A stretch of 43,090 nt of DNA from Actinomycetota bacterium (lineage in GTDB: Bacteria > Actinomycetota > Geothermincolia > Geothermincolales > RBG-13-55-18), in the NCBI GenBank assembly GCA_030019255.1, contig JASEFK010000008.1, positions 1-43,090 of the forward strand, given 5' to 3'. How positions within the stretch are numbered: the stretch's first letter is position 1; every line of letters starts with the position of its first letter. This document shows positions 1-8,920 of this stretch, piece by piece. The notes beneath the pieces were generated by a model. It had not been told where the DNA came from, did not search any database, and was given only the letters and a program-made list of their open reading frames with translations. The position numbers and the translations under genes are program-made.

Positions 1-50
1 TGCCCAAAAATGCCCATCTACCTGGTATTTTGGAAATGCAACTGTAGAAG

Positions 51-666
51 ATGAGCTACAGGAAGGAGCCCGTCTACATAGCCCTGGGGATCGACCCCGA
101 TGGGGAAAGGGAAATATTGGGCTTCTGGGTGTTCGGAGGGGAAGGGGAATCCTCCTCCGCCTGGCGGGAGATCTTCGGAGAGCTTAAGGAAAGAGGGGTG
201 GAGCGCATATAGATCGTGGTCACAGACGACCTCCCGGGGATAGAGGAGGCCATATCCTCCGTCTTTCCCGCGGCCGACCACCAGCTATGCATCGTGCACG
301 CCATGAGAGGCTCCCAGAGGAAGGTGAGGAGAAGGGACTGGAGGAGAGGTATCCGCCAGGCTCAAGTCCATCTATGGGGCCTCCCGCTTCGAGGAAGACG
401 AGGCTCGGCTCGAGGAATTTTCGGAGGCCTGGAAGAAGCGCTATCCCTCCCTGGTGCGCTACTGGCGGGAGAACTTTCACCATCTCACCGTTTTCTTGAA
501 ATACCCCGAGGCGGTGCGCCCCTACATCTACACTACCAACCAGCTGGAGAGGATCAACAAAGAGGTGAAGAGGAGATGCCGGGTCATCGAGGTCTTCTCC
601 TCCGAGGCCAGCCTGAGGTCCATCCTCCACATCATCCTGAGATCCGAGAATGAGAAGCTTGCTTAG
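51..666 (+). pseudogene. IS256-family (Mutator-type) transposase, C-terminal remnant, broken
   Basis: Conceptual translation from 51 gives the C-terminal half of an IS256-type DDE transposase. It shows an I-V-V-T-D-D-L-P-G segment carrying the second catalytic Asp (about 213-239), a C-x2-H motif in CIVHAMRG, and the family tail YWRENFHHLT...YIYTTNQLERINKEVKRR. The reading frame is broken twice: a TAG at 210-212, then a frameshift between about 320 and 358, after which the protein continues in another frame to the TAG at 664-666. The N-terminal half, including the first catalytic Asp, lies outside the window or is lost. Only about 205 codons remain of a usual 400 or so. It is not expected to be active. 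The family call is secure from the motifs; the exact frameshift base cannot be fixed by eye. Confidence 0.85.
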
Positions 667-711
667 CGGATGCCTAGGGGGTTTCGGAATCTGGAATGGG
701 AGGAAGGCTGA

Positions 712-740
712 TGTGCGGACACAGAAAACTTGACGCTGCC
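712..740 (+). repeat. Probable right end (terminal inverted repeat) of the IS256-type remnant
   Basis: The bases 712-740 end in ACAGAAAACTTGACGCTGCC, which resembles the AACTTGAC-type ends of IS256-family elements. They lie 46 nt after the transposase stop, where a right end would be expected. The left end is outside the window, so pairing cannot be tested here. If right, the element stops about 10 bp from the stop codon of the glycosidase-like gene that follows on the other strand. Confidence 0.35.
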
Positions 741-749
741 GCTTCTGTA

Positions 750-2822
750 CTAGCGCTGAACTTGCTGCAGTATTGGATAATCCGGATTTGCGGCTTGCCT
801 CTCCTTGTATTTTGCCCATGCCGGATGGGGGGTACCATCATACCTGAAAAGACCAAAATAGGTCTTATCCCATGACCTTCCCGGGGGTTCGTCCATGTCC
901 TTGTAAACCCATATCTTTTTGCAGCCCGCCGCCCACAGGCCATCAAGCCCTTTGCTGCTCAGTGCTTCAGCCTGCCCGGTTTCGCTATAGGCTTGAGGAG
1001 CATTTTCCGCATAATGGGGCCAGCCTATCTCGGTCACTACCAATTCTTTCTTCAACCCCATTCCTTGTAAAAAAGCGTTCAATTTTCCATAAAATGCGCC
1101 CCACAGTTCCGGCAGGCCGTAAGGATGAACGGCGATCATGTCGCAATAGGTCGCCAAACCCAACCAGGTCTTTAAGTTAAAAGCCTTTTCGCATGACGGG
1201 GCCAGAAGTTCCGAGGCGTTCCTGAAGCAGATATCCTGCGCGAAAAAGTCCAGGTTCACCTGCGTCTGGACCTGACCCTCGTTTTTCAGGACAAGGTACT
1301 CTCGAACGGAATAATCCTCCGCCGAAACCGGTAATCTCCATTCCGTCGCCGGAAATTCCATGCCCTCAAACCTGGCTTGGCCATACCACCGGCCGGGAAA
1401 GGAAAAAACCAGATTCCTTTGAGCCAGGATGGGCATGTCCGCAATTGCTTCTATGGATAGTTCGCTCTCCGAAAGTGCGCTCTCATACAATCGACGGATG
1501 TCCCGCTCCAACGCCAATACATGATAGTTGAAGGCTTCCAACGAAAGCGTGGAAGTTACCTCTTCTTTTGTCTCGTTACGGTATCTTATCCTTACGTCGG
1601 CCGTTTCCCGGTTCGGGTTATACAGTAAAAGCTCTTCCCGTAGCTCATAGTCACTACCGCTTCCTTCCAGACTAATGACCTCTGCACTTTCATCATCCAT
1701 CATTTCCGCATGACCCCTTGTGCCATCCTCAAGATATACATGCAGGCAGGCGGATACCGGGTTTTCACTGAAGACCTTAATGATTTCGCCGCAAGGTTCA
1801 CCAATCTTTTCTCCGTCCCCATCAGGCAGGCAAACAGTGGACAGTGAAGCACGAGCCACGGGTAACTCCAAGAAAATCCCATTGTCCGAGCCCTCCCCCA
1901 GGCTCACGGATACCCATGTGTCTTCCTCGGATTGGTTCGTCAGGACAAGAAAGGTCTTTTTTCGGCTCGAAACGCCGGGCGCGAGGAAGTACCAACTGTC
2001 ACTTCCTTCGTCCCCTTCGTGGGTGTCCTGATAACATGCTTGCCCGTAGGTGAACCCCACCACCCTTTCCGCCGTGATTGGGCTTTCGGATGAAAGCCGA
2101 ACGCTCACGCCCCTGCCAGGCAATTCATAATCCCCGAAGAGATAGCCGTACAGCTCCCCCCCTTCGTCGGGGTTCTCGATGTAGCTGTTGATCAGGGCAC
2201 CGCAGATGACCTTGGCCGTGGGATCCGCTTTCTTTATCGCTGCGTATGCAAGACGGATCAGCTGTAGGTAATCTTTCTCCACCTGGCCGCCAAAATGGAA
2301 AACGTTGAAGCGGCGGAACGCCTCGGAATCCCTATCCCAACCCGGTTCGTTCCATATCTCGTAGAAATCGACCACCTCGCCGTACCTCTCCGCCAAGCTC
2401 ATGCAGAAATCGTACCAGTCCCGCAGATTTTTCGGAGGAGCTTTCCCGGCGAACTCGCCGTATTTCGGATCCCTGGCCCAGACCGGGACCGGTCCGCCAA
2501 CCAGGAAGAGGATGCTCCGCGCCCCGTCGTTTAGAGCGGCGTTCACCTGCCGATCATAATACGACCAGTCGAATTTTCCCCGCGCCGGCTGTACCTTTTC
2601 CCAGCGCACCTCCATCTTGTAATGCCTTATCCAGCTCCTCTCCGACCGCGGAACCTTGCGGCACAACCCATTGGCGTAATTCGGCACATCCAGCCCCAGG
2701 ATGATCCAATCGGACACATCCCTTTCCGCCGCAACCCTTCCGGTACAAAGGACTACCCACAAGATACAAATGAAGGAGGTGAAGACCATGAGAGTGGACC
2801 AAATGAATTTATGCGTCCTCAT
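750..2822 (-). CDS. Exported glycosidase-like TIM barrel interrupted by divergent WYFAEG-type repeats
   Basis: 690 aa with an N-terminal signal segment (residues 1-31, hydrophobic 8-26). The N-terminal half of a clan-A-type glycoside hydrolase barrel follows (about 36-235), with the acid/base motif F-Y-E-I-W-N-E-P at 153-160 (Glu159). The C-terminal half (about 570-675) holds the probable nucleophile in V-V-T-E-I-G-W-P (Glu598). Between them, about 240-565, lie roughly three divergent copies of the beta-rich repeat seen in the proteins at 13052, 20030 and 40237; traces are DSWYFLAPG, EELLLYNPN and REYLVLKNE. It probably cleaves or remodels an extracellular glycan; the substrate is unknown. 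It lies 4 nt after the upstream GT-C-like gene and is surely co-transcribed with it. AGAGGTGAT upstream of the ATG serves as ribosome site. It is a paralogue of the 13052-15235 gene with the same insertion position. Confidence 0.75.
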   Translation of the reverse strand: MRTHKFIWSTLMVFTSFICILWVVLCTGRVAAERDVSDWIILGLDVPNYANGLCRKVPRSERSWIRHYKMEVRWEKVQPARGKFDWSYYDRQVNAALNDGARSILFLVGGPVPVWARDPKYGEFAGKAPPKNLRDWYDFCMSLAERYGEVVDFYEIWNEPGWDRDSEAFRRFNVFHFGGQVEKDYLQLIRLAYAAIKKADPTAKVICGALINSYIENPDEGGELYGYLFGDYELPGRGVSVRLSSESPITAERVVGFTYGQACYQDTHEGDEGSDSWYFLAPGVSSRKKTFLVLTNQSEEDTWVSVSLGEGSDNGIFLELPVARASLSTVCLPDGDGEKIGEPCGEIIKVFSENPVSACLHVYLEDGTRGHAEMMDDESAEVISLEGSGSDYELREELLLYNPNRETADVRIRYRNETKEEVTSTLSLEAFNYHVLALERDIRRLYESALSESELSIEAIADMPILAQRNLVFSFPGRWYGQARFEGMEFPATEWRLPVSAEDYSVREYLVLKNEGQVQTQVNLDFFAQDICFRNASELLAPSCEKAFNLKTWLGLATYCDMIAVHPYGLPELWGAFYGKLNAFLQGMGLKKELVVTEIGWPHYAENAPQAYSETGQAEALSSKGLDGLWAAGCKKIWVYKDMDEPPGRSWDKTYFGLFRYDGTPHPAWAKYKERQAANPDYPILQQVQR

Positions 2823-2826
2823 GATC

Positions 2827-4992
2827 CTATATCACCTCTGAGATCCTGTAGATCTCGAAAGCCTCCAAGTGATACACCCGTTTCCGGGGGCGGGAGACGA
2901 AACTCTGCTCCAACATCTCCTCCCGCCAGAAAAGCCTGCTCACCAAGTCATATCGAAGACCTTCTTGCACGGGGATGGAGATGATCTTGGTCTCCGGCCG
3001 CCATAATATATAGGCGGGCCTCCGAGGGAAGTCCAGGTCCCGGAGCAGGGAGACGAACTCCTCTTTGCCCAGGGTGAAGTTGTCCACCAGCCAGAGGTTC
3101 TCCACGTCGAAAAAGCACTTGAGGGGGACGCCGCATATGTCCCCGGCATGATGGTCCATGATGATCACGCCGCCTTCCGGAATGCTTTCCGCCATCTCCT
3201 TGAAGAGCTCGTACTGGTTGCCCCCCTCCTGCAGGCCGAAAGCGGGTTGGGAAACGGAGATGAAGAAGGTGGCCAGGTAGAGAACTGCCCCCGCCCCCGC
3301 GATCCTTCCCGCCCAGCGAAATAACTTGCTATACTTCAGCTGCACCAGGAATCCGGAAACTGTCTTTATCGCGTAAACGGTCATGATCAACCCCAGGGGT
3401 AGGACTACGGGTATCAGGCGTCTCATGGTGAGGATGTGCATGGGAGTGCAGCGTAAACTCAGAGAATAGACTATGGTAAAGGTCAACCCCACGACCGCGA
3501 ACATGCGCGAAGAGAAGTCCTTGCGCAGACAGATAAAGAGGGCATAACCAAGAAAGACGGCCACAACCCCCACCCACGAGAAGTACCAGGCCCATCTGAT
3601 CAGGGTTTCATTGTTGTAGGTAGGGCCTACGATGGCATTTATCTCCCCATAGCTCCCATAGGTCTGAGGTTCATTGGGGCGGATAAAATATAAATAAGCA
3701 AAATAGGCACCCAATCCCGCATAAAATAGTGATACCGAAATATGTCTCACACGCAGAAAAACCTTCGCCAGAGCGGGTTTCAGTTTAAGACCATACCTCC
3801 TTCCAAAAGCGAACAATATGAAATATATGGATACGAGGACAAAGCCTGGGAAATCGAACAACATGCGAACCGGTTTATCGTAAGACTGGAAGAGGCGCAT
3901 GAAATAAGGTTTGGATATGAGGTAATCAATCAAAGCGCATGATATACCTCCTCCGAGGAATACGAGAAAAAATATAAGATCCGCCGTATCGAATTTTGAA
4001 AAAATCCTTTTATAAAGATAAAAAGCTAGAATAGGAGGAACTATCATGAAAAAATCAATGCGGCAGAGAAAACCAGCGCATAAAAGCGCAGCCGAAGCCG
4101 TTGCCAATCCCAGGGCTTCCTTCTTCCGGCCGGACCGCTGTGCTTCCAGGTATGCCACATGACAAAGAACCGCGGAAATCAGGAGCGCCGCATTCATCAT
4201 CTCGCTGCTGGTATATCTGGAGAAGTAAAGAAAAAGGGGCGATATTAATGCGAGAAAGACCGTGATACATGCCCAGCCCTTTCCCAGCCAGCGATGCCCC
4301 ACCAGGTATAAGCCCCCCAGGGTCAGCAGGCTCACCCAGGTTATAGCCCAAAACATATTCTCCAAGCCAAGAAAAAGCGCGAAGACGGCCATGAGGGAGG
4401 GCCAAAGATAGAGGAACTGAGGCTTTATTTCCCCCTTCTCGAAATCTGTTATAAACAAAGCCTTATTTTGGTAAGCCTCGATAGGTACTTCGGGGTTTTC
4501 GTTAGGTCGGAAGACCAATTCCCTACTCTCAGGAGACACCTGCATAACCAGGGAGTCCTTTATGGATATGCTCCCTTTTCTGGCCATATAGGCAGCTATG
4601 TTTGGGTAAATACCCACATCTGACCATCCATATATTATCCTGGACGGAGGAGAGATAACCACAATGATGAAAGCTACGACCAATAAGACCATGAGAGCAT
4701 GAATCAAATTCGGCTTCAATCTACCATTTCTGTTCCTCCCGGTGATAAAACTCAATCCAAGGGCCGGTAAAAGCACGAGGAACAAAAGGTTTAAGAGCTT
4801 TAGGGAGCCAATGGAGGCAAGGAAGAGGGCTCCCAGCGAGCTAATCACAGTTCCTAACACGAAAATCAGGTAGATCCTTTCCCATTGGCGGAGAGAGTCA
4901 CGGCCGAGGACTCTGGTGAATATCCAACCAGGAAAGACAATAAAACCACCCAGGGCGATGATCCTAAGTATCAGCATAACCCCTCTTGTCAT
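2827..4992 (-). CDS. Polytopic GT-C-type glycosyltransferase-like membrane protein
   Basis: 721 aa with about 12-13 hydrophobic segments from residue 5 to about 600, then a soluble C-terminal tail of about 120 residues. After the third or fourth helix a loop carries Y-G-W-S-D-V-G-I-Y-P (Asp125). This fits the catalytic acidic loop of GT-C enzymes (GT39/GT83-like), which transfer sugars from polyprenyl-phosphate donors on the outer face. A later R-Y-T-S-S-E-M motif is also common in this group. The acceptor is unknown. It is first in a two-gene operon with the glycosidase-like gene 4 nt downstream. Two in-frame ATGs lie 15 nt apart at the start and neither has a well-spaced ribosome site. Base composition is visibly AT-richer than the neighbours, especially 3600-4900, hinting at separate origin. 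Specific family is uncertain. Confidence 0.7.
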   Translation of the reverse strand: MTRGVMLILRIIALGGFIVFPGWIFTRVLGRDSLRQWERIYLIFVLGTVISSLGALFLASIGSLKLLNLLFLVLLPALGLSFITGRNRNGRLKPNLIHALMVLLVVAFIIVVISPPSRIIYGWSDVGIYPNIAAYMARKGSISIKDSLVMQVSPESRELVFRPNENPEVPIEAYQNKALFITDFEKGEIKPQFLYLWPSLMAVFALFLGLENMFWAITWVSLLTLGGLYLVGHRWLGKGWACITVFLALISPLFLYFSRYTSSEMMNAALLISAVLCHVAYLEAQRSGRKKEALGLATASAALLCAGFLCRIDFFMIVPPILAFYLYKRIFSKFDTADLIFFLVFLGGGISCALIDYLISKPYFMRLFQSYDKPVRMLFDFPGFVLVSIYFILFAFGRRYGLKLKPALAKVFLRVRHISVSLFYAGLGAYFAYLYFIRPNEPQTYGSYGEINAIVGPTYNNETLIRWAWYFSWVGVVAVFLGYALFICLRKDFSSRMFAVVGLTFTIVYSLSLRCTPMHILTMRRLIPVVLPLGLIMTVYAIKTVSGFLVQLKYSKLFRWAGRIAGAGAVLYLATFFISVSQPAFGLQEGGNQYELFKEMAESIPEGGVIIMDHHAGDICGVPLKCFFDVENLWLVDNFTLGKEEFVSLLRDLDFPRRPAYILWRPETKIISIPVQEGLRYDLVSRLFWREEMLEQSFVSRPRKRVYHLEAFEIYRISEVI

Positions 4993-5120
4993 CCCCGAAC
5001 TTCATTCCCAATGTGCATCAGCTTCCCGGATGTGTTATCTTCTGCTGTTTCCACATCTTTTCGCCATCGAAGACCATCCTTGCACGAAAGATCGATGTCA
5101 GGCTCCCTGCAGAGATTGGA

Positions 5121-6041
5121 TTATAGGCTGTTTTTACCACGGTTTATCTTTGAATGGGACCTGATCTTCCGTAGCAACCAGGTCAGGGCGAAACGGGCGC
5201 CCAGTCCGGCCAGGACCAGGGGGGCGAGAAGCGCGCCCCGCCACCCGGCGTAGCGACGGCGGAAGAACACGTACATGCTGCGGTGGTGCTCGTAAAGCAT
5301 GCGCGTGGACTGTTGGGAGCTGGCTTTCCCTATGTGGTGGACCAGGGAGAAACCCGGGTGGTACACCACCCCGTACCCGGCGGCGCGCAGGCGCCAGCAA
5401 AGGTCCACGTCCTCCACGTACATGAAGTAGGCCTCGTCGAACCCTCCCACCCGCTCCGCGGCCTCCCGGCGCAGGAGCATGGCCGCCCCGGAGACCCAGT
5501 CCACTTCCCGGGGCTCCCCACCCTCCAGGTCCTTCATCTGGTAGGACCTGGTAAGGGGGTTGTCCGGCCATATCTCCCCCAGGAAGCCGTGCACTACGTT
5601 CTCCAGCATGGAGGGGAAGCGGCGGCAGGACATCTGCCGCGTGCCGTCAGGGTTTAGGACCCGGGGCCCCAGGGCCCCCACGCGGGGATGCTCGTCCAGG
5701 TAGTCCAGGAGGACCTCCAGGCCCCCCTCCATGAACTCCACATCGCTGTTGAGGATGAGGACGTAGGGACGGTCCACGGCCCTGAGGCCCGCGTTGCAGG
5801 CCGAGGCGTAGCCCGGGTTGCCAGGGTTCTCCACCAGGCGCACCCAGGGGAACTCCTCCCGGACCATGCGCTGACTCCCGTCCGAGGACCCGTTGTCCAC
5901 CACCACCGCGGGAAGCCTTCCCAGCCTCTCCTCCAGCGTGCGGAGGCACCGGCGCAGGTCCTCCCGCGTGTTGTAATTGATGATCACCGGGGCCACCTTG
6001 CTCCCCGGGTCTGGCCCCGGCGCTCCCTTCTCCTCAGCCAC
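5121..6041 (-). CDS. GT2 family glycosyltransferase, rhamnosyltransferase-like
   Basis: 306 aa GT-A fold enzyme. Nucleotide-sugar binding is shown by V-V-V-D-N-G-S-S-D-G (46-55), the metal-binding region by L-N-S-D-V-E (97-102), and the acceptor/base region by G-G-F-D-E-A-Y-F-M-Y-V-E-D-V-D (199-213). This pattern is typical of WbbL-type rhamnosyl or related transferases that extend lipid-linked glycans on the cytoplasmic face. A C-terminal hydrophobic stretch (about 270-292) may attach it to the membrane. The start is GTG, overlapping the end of the upstream GT2 gene by 8 nt, with AGGGGG six bases before it, so translation is probably coupled. The sugar transferred cannot be read from the sequence. 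Confidence 0.85.
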   Translation of the reverse strand: MAEEKGAPGPDPGSKVAPVIINYNTREDLRRCLRTLEERLGRLPAVVVDNGSSDGSQRMVREEFPWVRLVENPGNPGYASACNAGLRAVDRPYVLILNSDVEFMEGGLEVLLDYLDEHPRVGALGPRVLNPDGTRQMSCRRFPSMLENVVHGFLGEIWPDNPLTRSYQMKDLEGGEPREVDWVSGAAMLLRREAAERVGGFDEAYFMYVEDVDLCWRLRAAGYGVVYHPGFSLVHHIGKASSQQSTRMLYEHHRSMYVFFRRRYAGWRGALLAPLVLAGLGARFALTWLLRKIRSHSKINRGKNSL

Positions 6042-7017
6042 CAGCTTCCCCCTTCTGTCGCATCCACCTTCTCCACCGGCCGTTCAGGTACCCGGCCATC
6101 TTGGCCACGTCCACCCCCGCCAGGAGGAAGGGAACCGCCGCCGCGGCCGCGGCCTTCTCCGTGAGGGTCCTCCCCCAGAGGAAGACGGGGATGCGCCTCC
6201 ACCGCCGGCCCGCGTAGAGGCACGCCGGGAGAGCGGCCAGGGGGAGGAGACGCCTCGTGCGCCGCACGCAGGCCGCTCCGAGTAACGCCCCGTAAACGGC
6301 GAAGCGGATAAGGTGCCGGTGGGGATACATCCCGGATTCCCCGTCTCCCCGGGCATAGAGAAAGTACTGACGCAGGAGGGAGGGGAGGTCGGGACGCATG
6401 CGCCAGTAGACCACCGCCTCCGGCCGGAAGACGTGCCTTATCCCCAGTTCCCTCCAGCGGTGGTTGAAGTACATGTCCTCCCCGATGTCCAGCCATTCCG
6501 GGTAGCCCCCCGCCCTCTCCCAGACCTCCCGGCGGAAGGCCAGGGAGCGCGAGGAGGGCATGAAGCGCTCCCCTCTCACCTGGTGGGGGAGTGGAAGGGT
6601 CACGCAGGCCGAGAGGGCTTGGAACCAGCTCCCCTCAAGGGGCTGGTAGAAGCCCGCAACCAGCTCCACATCGGGGTCCTCCCGGAAGGGGGCCACCAGA
6701 TTCTCCAGCCAGGCCGGGTCCAGCACGCAGCCCGCGTCGGTCACGGCGACGATATCGTGCCTCGCCAGGGAGACGGCCAGGTTCCTCCCCCGGGCTATGT
6801 TGCTCCCCGGAAGGACCTCCACCCGCGTCGGAAAGGGGGCCTCCCCGGCCAGGCGGCGCAGGGCCTCCGCGGTCCCGTCCCGGGAACCTCCATCCACCAC
6901 CACCACCTCGTCGGGAGGTTGGGTCTGGGAGAGGATGCTCCTCCACCACTGCGACAGGGTGTCCGCCTCGTCGAGGACTGTGGCCACCAGGGAAACCGGC
7001 GGTCCCGCCTCCGGCAT
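6034..7017 (-). CDS. GT2 family glycosyltransferase with C-terminal membrane segments
   Basis: About 327 aa. Motifs: V-V-V-D-G-G-S-R-D-G-T (39-49) for donor binding, V-T-D-A-G-C (92-97) with the metal-binding Asp94, G-E-D (179-181), and an LRQYFLYARGDGE stretch (215-227) matching the Q-x-x-R-W-like acceptor region. One or two hydrophobic segments follow (about 238-256 and 285-310), suggesting membrane association. An open frame continues upstream to ATG codons at 7146 and 7149 that overlap the previous gene, but GGAG five bases before the ATG at 7017, and similarity starting at PVSLVATVL, favour the shorter form. The 8 nt overlap with the next GT2 gene places both in one operon with the GT4 gene upstream. 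Confidence 0.8.
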   Translation of the reverse strand: MPEAGPPVSLVATVLDEADTLSQWWRSILSQTQPPDEVVVVDGGSRDGTAEALRRLAGEAPFPTRVEVLPGSNIARGRNLAVSLARHDIVAVTDAGCVLDPAWLENLVAPFREDPDVELVAGFYQPLEGSWFQALSACVTLPLPHQVRGERFMPSSRSLAFRREVWERAGGYPEWLDIGEDMYFNHRWRELGIRHVFRPEAVVYWRMRPDLPSLLRQYFLYARGDGESGMYPHRHLIRFAVYGALLGAACVRRTRRLLPLAALPACLYAGRRWRRIPVFLWGRTLTEKAAAAAAVPFLLAGVDVAKMAGYLNGRWRRWMRQKGEAGG

Positions 7018-7138
7018 ACCTTCTCCCCCGCCGGCATGGGAAGCGGTAGGGATATCACCCCCGATCCATTTCCGCCTCCCCGAAGGCCCCTCTCTCATCA
7101 CGTCGAAGCTCCCAGTTCCCAAGCCCTCGTCTCCCTGC

Positions 7139-8302
7139 CTATCCATCATCGCCCAGGACCCGGTCGTATACCTCCCGGACCTGGCGGGCGGCGCGCTCCC
7201 AGGTGAACATCCTCGCCCGCTCCCGACCCTTTTTCACCAGCACATCCCGGAGGGCCGGGTCCCGGAGGAGGGTCTCCACCCGCTCGGCGATCTCCTCCGG
7301 GTCCAGGGGGTCCTCCACCAGCAGGGCGGCGTCGCCCACCACCTCCGGCAGGGAAGCGCGGTTGGAGGTGACCACTGGCACCCCGCAGGCCATGGCCTCC
7401 AGGGGCGGTAGGCCGAAACCCTCATATATGGAAGGAAATACCAGGGCATCCGCCTGCATCAGCAGGGATTTCAGGCGTTCGTCGGGCACGTACCCGGTGA
7501 AGACGATGTCCTCCTGCATCCCCAGGTCCGTCACCCGGCGCATGAGCTTCCGGTACTCGGTGTTGTTTAACCTCCCCAGCCCTCCGCCGCCGATCACCGC
7601 CAGCCGGTGCCAGAACCCCTTGCGGCGCAGGAGGACGAAGGCCTCCACCAGGGTGGCCAGGTTCTTTCGCGGGTGCAGGTTCCCTATGTAGGCCAGGTAG
7701 GGAGGCTCCAGGCAGTAGGCGCGCAGGGCCAGCTCCCTCTCCTCCGGGCCCGGTTCCCGGTAGAAGGCCGGGTTGAGCCCGGGGTAGACCACCACCAGTT
7801 TCTCCTCGGGCAGGCGGTAAACGTCCATGAGCTCCTCGGAGGTGAAACGGGAATCCGTAAGGATCATGCTCGATCTCTCCAGCAAACGGGGCAGGGACTG
7901 GATGAAACGCCGGATCCCCTTGCTCTGCATCTCGGGGAAACGGACGAAGTTGATGTCGTGCACCGTGGCCACCAGCTTCGCCCTCCGCAGGGCGGGAGCC
8001 TGGTAGTTGGTGGCGTGGAAGATGTCGAAATCCCCCACCAGCCTCTCGGCCGGAAGGACAACGGTCCGCTTCCAGAGATGGTAGTAGAGGAGGTTGGCCG
8101 GGAGGTTGAAGCCCCGTATCTCCACCCCCGGTAGCTCGGGAGCCAGTGCCCGCAGGCGGTGTCCGGCGCGCATTGACAAGGCCAGGAGCCCCGCCTTCAA
8201 GGCGGGGTCGACCTTTAGGAGGTGGGTGAGAAGGTTCTCGGTGTAATGCCCTATTCCCGTCTTCTCCAGAAGGAAGGGGGTCCCGTCGAAGATGACCCTC
8301 AT
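7139..8302 (-). CDS. GT4 family glycosyltransferase (mannosyltransferase-like)
   Basis: 387 aa with the two-Rossmann GT-B fold of family GT4. The N-domain shows a glycine loop T-G-I-G-H-Y (15-20) and V-A-T-V-H-D (111-116). The C-domain shows [10 protein letters not shown] (205-214) and the E-x7-E donor-binding motif E-G-F-G-L-P-P-L-E (Glu294, Glu302). The nearest named relatives by pattern are WbaZ/MtfB-type mannosyl or glucosyl transferases of surface polysaccharides; the actual sugar is unknown. It sits 28 nt after the small EamA-like gene and upstream of two GT2 genes, all in the same direction, so it is part of a four-gene glycan unit. Confidence 0.85.
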   Translation of the reverse strand: MRVIFDGTPFLLEKTGIGHYTENLLTHLLKVDPALKAGLLALSMRAGHRLRALAPELPGVEIRGFNLPANLLYYHLWKRTVVLPAERLVGDFDIFHATNYQAPALRRAKLVATVHDINFVRFPEMQSKGIRRFIQSLPRLLERSSMILTDSRFTSEELMDVYRLPEEKLVVVYPGLNPAFYREPGPEERELALRAYCLEPPYLAYIGNLHPRKNLATLVEAFVLLRRKGFWHRLAVIGGGGLGRLNNTEYRKLMRRVTDLGMQEDIVFTGYVPDERLKSLLMQADALVFPSIYEGFGLPPLEAMACGVPVVTSNRASLPEVVGDAALLVEDPLDPEEIAERVETLLRDPALRDVLVKKGRERARMFTWERAARQVREVYDRVLGDDG

Positions 8303-8330
8303 CCGCCACCCGCCTTTCCCGGTATCCGCC

Positions 8331-8750
8331 TCAGGGGCTGGCCTTGCTCCACTGTCCCCAGTTGATGAGGATGATCCCCAACACGATGGCCGCCACCCCC
8401 AGCCAGTTGAGGCCGATTATCTCCCGGCCCTCAAAGAACTTGTCGTAGAACATGACCACGATGTAGGTGAGGCTCACGAAGGGATAGGCCACACCGAGAG
8501 GCACGTCGGTGAGCACGATCAACCAGAAGAGGGCCGAGGCCACGAAGAGGACCAGTCCCAGGATGACCATCCAGGTGGTGGCAATCTCCTTGATGAAGGT
8601 GGCCGGCTTGCGCAGGAGCTCCCCGGCGTTCATCCCCGTGCGATCCTTTACCTCGGTCATGCCCCGCCGCAGGCATATCTGGCCGCCGATGGCCAGGGCC
8701 ACGCTGATCAGGATGACAAGGTAAGACATGGGTTTAACGGCCGCTTCCAT
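8331..8750 (-). CDS. Small EamA/ArnE-like four-helix membrane transporter or flippase
   Basis: 139 aa with four predicted membrane helices (about 9-27, 57-80, 83-103 and 111-132) and the P-L-G-V-A-Y-P-F motif of the EamA/SMR superfamily. ArnE/ArnF-type members flip undecaprenyl-linked sugars; others export small compounds. Position at the head of a GT4-GT2-GT2 operon favours flipping of a lipid-linked sugar, by inference. GAGGAGG lies six bases before the ATG at 8750, which decides the start; a longer frame to 8834 has no such site. A second EamA-like subunit would normally be expected for an ArnEF heterodimer and none is seen here. Confidence 0.75.
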   Translation of the reverse strand: MEAAVKPMSYLVILISVALAIGGQICLRRGMTEVKDRTGMNAGELLRKPATFIKEIATTWMVILGLVLFVASALFWLIVLTDVPLGVAYPFVSLTYIVVMFYDKFFEGREIIGLNWLGVAAIVLGIILINWGQWSKASP

Positions 8751-8848
8751 CGTTCCTCCTCGTTCCATTGCGCCGGGAAATTCCCGGCGATGATACGCCG
8801 GAATCCTTTTTCTGGCGCGTCTTTCCCGTCCCAAGCGATGCCGAAGGT

Positions 8849-8854
8849 ATTATA
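8849..8854 (-). promoter_or_regulatory. Possible -10 element (TATAAT) upstream of the EamA-GT4-GT2-GT2 unit
   Basis: On the minus strand 8854-8849 reads TATAAT inside an AT-rich island that stands out from GC-rich surroundings, about 100 nt upstream of the start at 8750. No good -35 hexamer is found at 16-18 nt. The position is reasonable, but the evidence is one hexamer. Confidence 0.25.
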
Positions 8855-8920
8855 ACAGCCGGGGGCGACGGCTATTCCGTGCCTCGTTGCACCGTCCGAG
8901 TCAGCCACTTCCCAGCGGGC

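Noticed and set aside
3742-3942. Small 66-codon plus-strand frame inside the left GT-C-like gene
   Set aside because: Lies wholly antisense to membrane-helix coding sequence, with no good ribosome site or similarity.
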